64,000 bases of DNA from Bacillota bacterium (lineage in GTDB: Bacteria > Bacillota > Sulfobacillia > Sulfobacillales > Sulfobacillaceae). How positions within the stretch are numbered: position 1 is the first letter of the stretch; each line of letters opens with the position of its first letter. The notes below the pieces were generated by a model. That model saw nothing but the letters and a program-made list of their open reading frames with translations, was not told the DNA's origin and ran no database searches. Positions 62,940-64,000 of the stretch are shown one piece after another. The stretch is from NCBI GenBank assembly GCA_021784595.1, contig JAJYHT010000008.1, positions 29,448 to 93,447 on the forward strand. The letters are read 5' to 3'. Both the position numbers and the translations under genes were made by a program.

Positions 62940-63203
62940 CTACCCTCGCCGTTGATACCAAAAAAGTCCGCCAATCAACCCTATAATCCCCCCTAAATTG
63001 AGGGTTAACCATAGGCCCAATTGAATCCCTATCACACCTAAGTTTAGCGTCCAAGGTGCTTGAGGCGAACTTCCGAACTGAAAGTAGTTGTGGCCCAATG
63101 GACTCCATACCGGAGCCAGCATCCGTCCCAAAACTGATCCGATGATAGCCCCGATCACAGCGTAAAGCAAAGCCAAGAGAAAGCCTTGATGGCGATGGCG
63201 CAT
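62940..63203 (-). CDS. DUF4321 membrane protein
   Basis: An 87-residue protein with three hydrophobic segments (LALLYAVIGAIIGSVLG, LNLGVIGIQLGLWLTLNL, GIIGLIGGLFWY). It belongs to the small family found next to maf in Firmicutes, with unknown role. ATG 63203 is preceded by GGGAGG. Confidence 0.8.
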   Translation of the reverse strand: MRHRHQGFLLALLYAVIGAIIGSVLGRMLAPVWSPLGHNYFQFGSSPQAPWTLNLGVIGIQLGLWLTLNLGGIIGLIGGLFWYQRRG

Positions 63204-63346
63204 GAAAACCTCCCGGTTGTGCATGGTTGGACGGCTGTCTATTGTCCGCCACTGAATACTGGGTCCTGTTCAGCATAACATCCGACACGTCTCGAGGGCA
63301 ATTGTTGAAAAGCTTCCACTAATGGTCAAATTCCCCGTTGTGTCTT

Positions 63347-64000
63347 CTATTGTTCGACAATATTGGAAGAAGTTTGCATCTTCACCAAGAACACCTCTTG
63401 TTGATTCAAGTAGCTTAAAAGCGCTAACGAGCCGCATATCAACACCGCATCCCCACCGTTCATGGCCTGACTCCTCATCTCACTGGCAGCCTGTACCGGA
63501 TCCTCGACGACTTTGATCGGCAATTTGCAAGCAAAACGCGCATAGAGATTTTTTGGATCTGCTCCCCGTTCGGTCGGAACTCTCGTTAAAATCACTTCAG
63601 AGACAAAAGGCAATAAACGCTCCAGCATAGCCTCCCCGGGCTTGTCTGCCAGCACTCCGAAAATCAAGTGCCAGCGGTAGCGGTCCCACGGACTACGGCG
63701 CAATGTGTTTATCAATGCCTCAACGCCGTGAGGATTATGAGCGCCATCAATAATCCACAACGGATCTTGATGCACTACCTGAAATCTTCCTGGCCACTGG
63801 ACTGCCGCCCAAGCTCGGCGAAACTGAGACCAGTCTCGAACCCAGCCTAACTCGTGCAATACTGAGACAGCCGCGCGCGCCGTCGCCACATTTTCAATTT
63901 GATACGCGCCCAATAAGGGTACCCGCATCTCCCCCGCTTCAGGGTCGTTCCACCATACCCCACGGTCATCCAACTCACCAAAATGCAACGGTTCAGTTAT
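63347..64000 (-). CDS. folC: Folylpolyglutamate synthase, C-terminal part
   Basis: Only the last 218 or so residues are in the window; the frame is open to the right edge, so the start lies beyond. LGAYQIENVATARAAVSVL and WIIDGAHNPHGVEALI (the FolC His/Asn site) identify a folylpolyglutamate/dihydrofolate synthase that adds glutamate to folate. The left neighbour is DUF4321. Confidence 0.9.
   Translation of the reverse strand: MTEPLHFGELDDRGVWWNDPEAGEMRVPLLGAYQIENVATARAAVSVLHELGWVRDWSQFRRAWAAVQWPGRFQVVHQDPLWIIDGAHNPHGVEALINTLRRSPWDRYRWHLIFGVLADKPGEAMLERLLPFVSEVILTRVPTERGADPKNLYARFACKLPIKVVEDPVQAASEMRSQAMNGGDAVLICGSLALLSYLNQQEVFLVKMQTSSNIVEQ

Noticed and set aside
1..64000. CRISPR arrays, tRNAs, rRNAs, intact insertion sequences
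   Set aside because: No repeat-spacer pattern, cloverleaf, rRNA-like stretch or complete transposase was seen by eye; a search with dedicated models could still find a divergent case.

Overview
The window comes from an endospore-forming, Gram-positive bacterium of the Firmicutes type. It carries sporulation genes (spoIIP, spo0B-like, spoIVFA/spoIVFB-like), a gerA-type germination operon, a CIRCE/HrcA heat-shock operon, a leuS T-box leader, an L27 with a cleavable N-terminus next to its protease Prp, and many GTG and TTG starts with strong AGGAGG-type ribosome sites. Moderate GC and the gene mix recall acidophilic Sulfobacillus-like organisms, but that is inference, not something the sequence proves.

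The layout is a conserved Firmicutes chromosomal backbone, nearly all on the minus strand, broken by accessory blocks. Read from right to left the backbone is: folC (cut by the right edge), DUF4321, maf, radC, mreBCD, minCDE, rodA; then PAP2, an Fe-S membrane protein, a small membrane ORF and an SDR; then spoIVFA, spoIVFB, rng, rplU, prp, rpmA, spo0B, obgE, nadD, an RRM protein, yqeK, rsfS; leuS; holA; rpsT (plus strand) and spoIIP; lepA, hemW, hrcA, grpE, dnaJ, prmA, rsmE, a zinc-ribbon protein, rpsU, yqeY and a lipoprotein. 

Four stretches interrupt it. At 33.3-43.6 kb: an EAL/GAF/GGDEF regulator, a ClC transporter, an SDR, a thioredoxin-fold DUF255 protein, a nucleoside hydrolase and an MFS transporter. 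At 18.5-30.2 kb: the germinant receptor operon, a sensor kinase, an esterase, an ABC importer, Hsp20, a cupredoxin-like lipoprotein, a DUF302 protein and a small membrane protein. At 16.3-17.4 kb: a P-loop kinase and a decayed fragment between rpsT and holA. At 11-14.2 kb: a minimal site-2 protease, a zinc-ribbon protein, fdhD, a crotonase and an EthD protein. At the left edge are an unrecognised partial gene and a double rhodanese-like protein.

Functionally the backbone covers translation and ribosome assembly (rpsU, rpsT, rplU, rpmA, prp, obgE, rsfS, prmA, rsmE, lepA, leuS), protein folding (hrcA, grpE, dnaJ, hsp20), cell shape and division (mreBCD, rodA, minCDE), and spore formation and revival. 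The clearest departures from textbook order are the absence of dnaK between grpE and dnaJ, a MinC that lacks the usual N-terminal domain, a membrane-anchored Spo0B-like phosphotransferase, and a minimal 126-residue site-2 protease. I found no CRISPR array, intact insertion sequence, rRNA or tRNA, and I do not claim a wholly new defence or metabolic system here.
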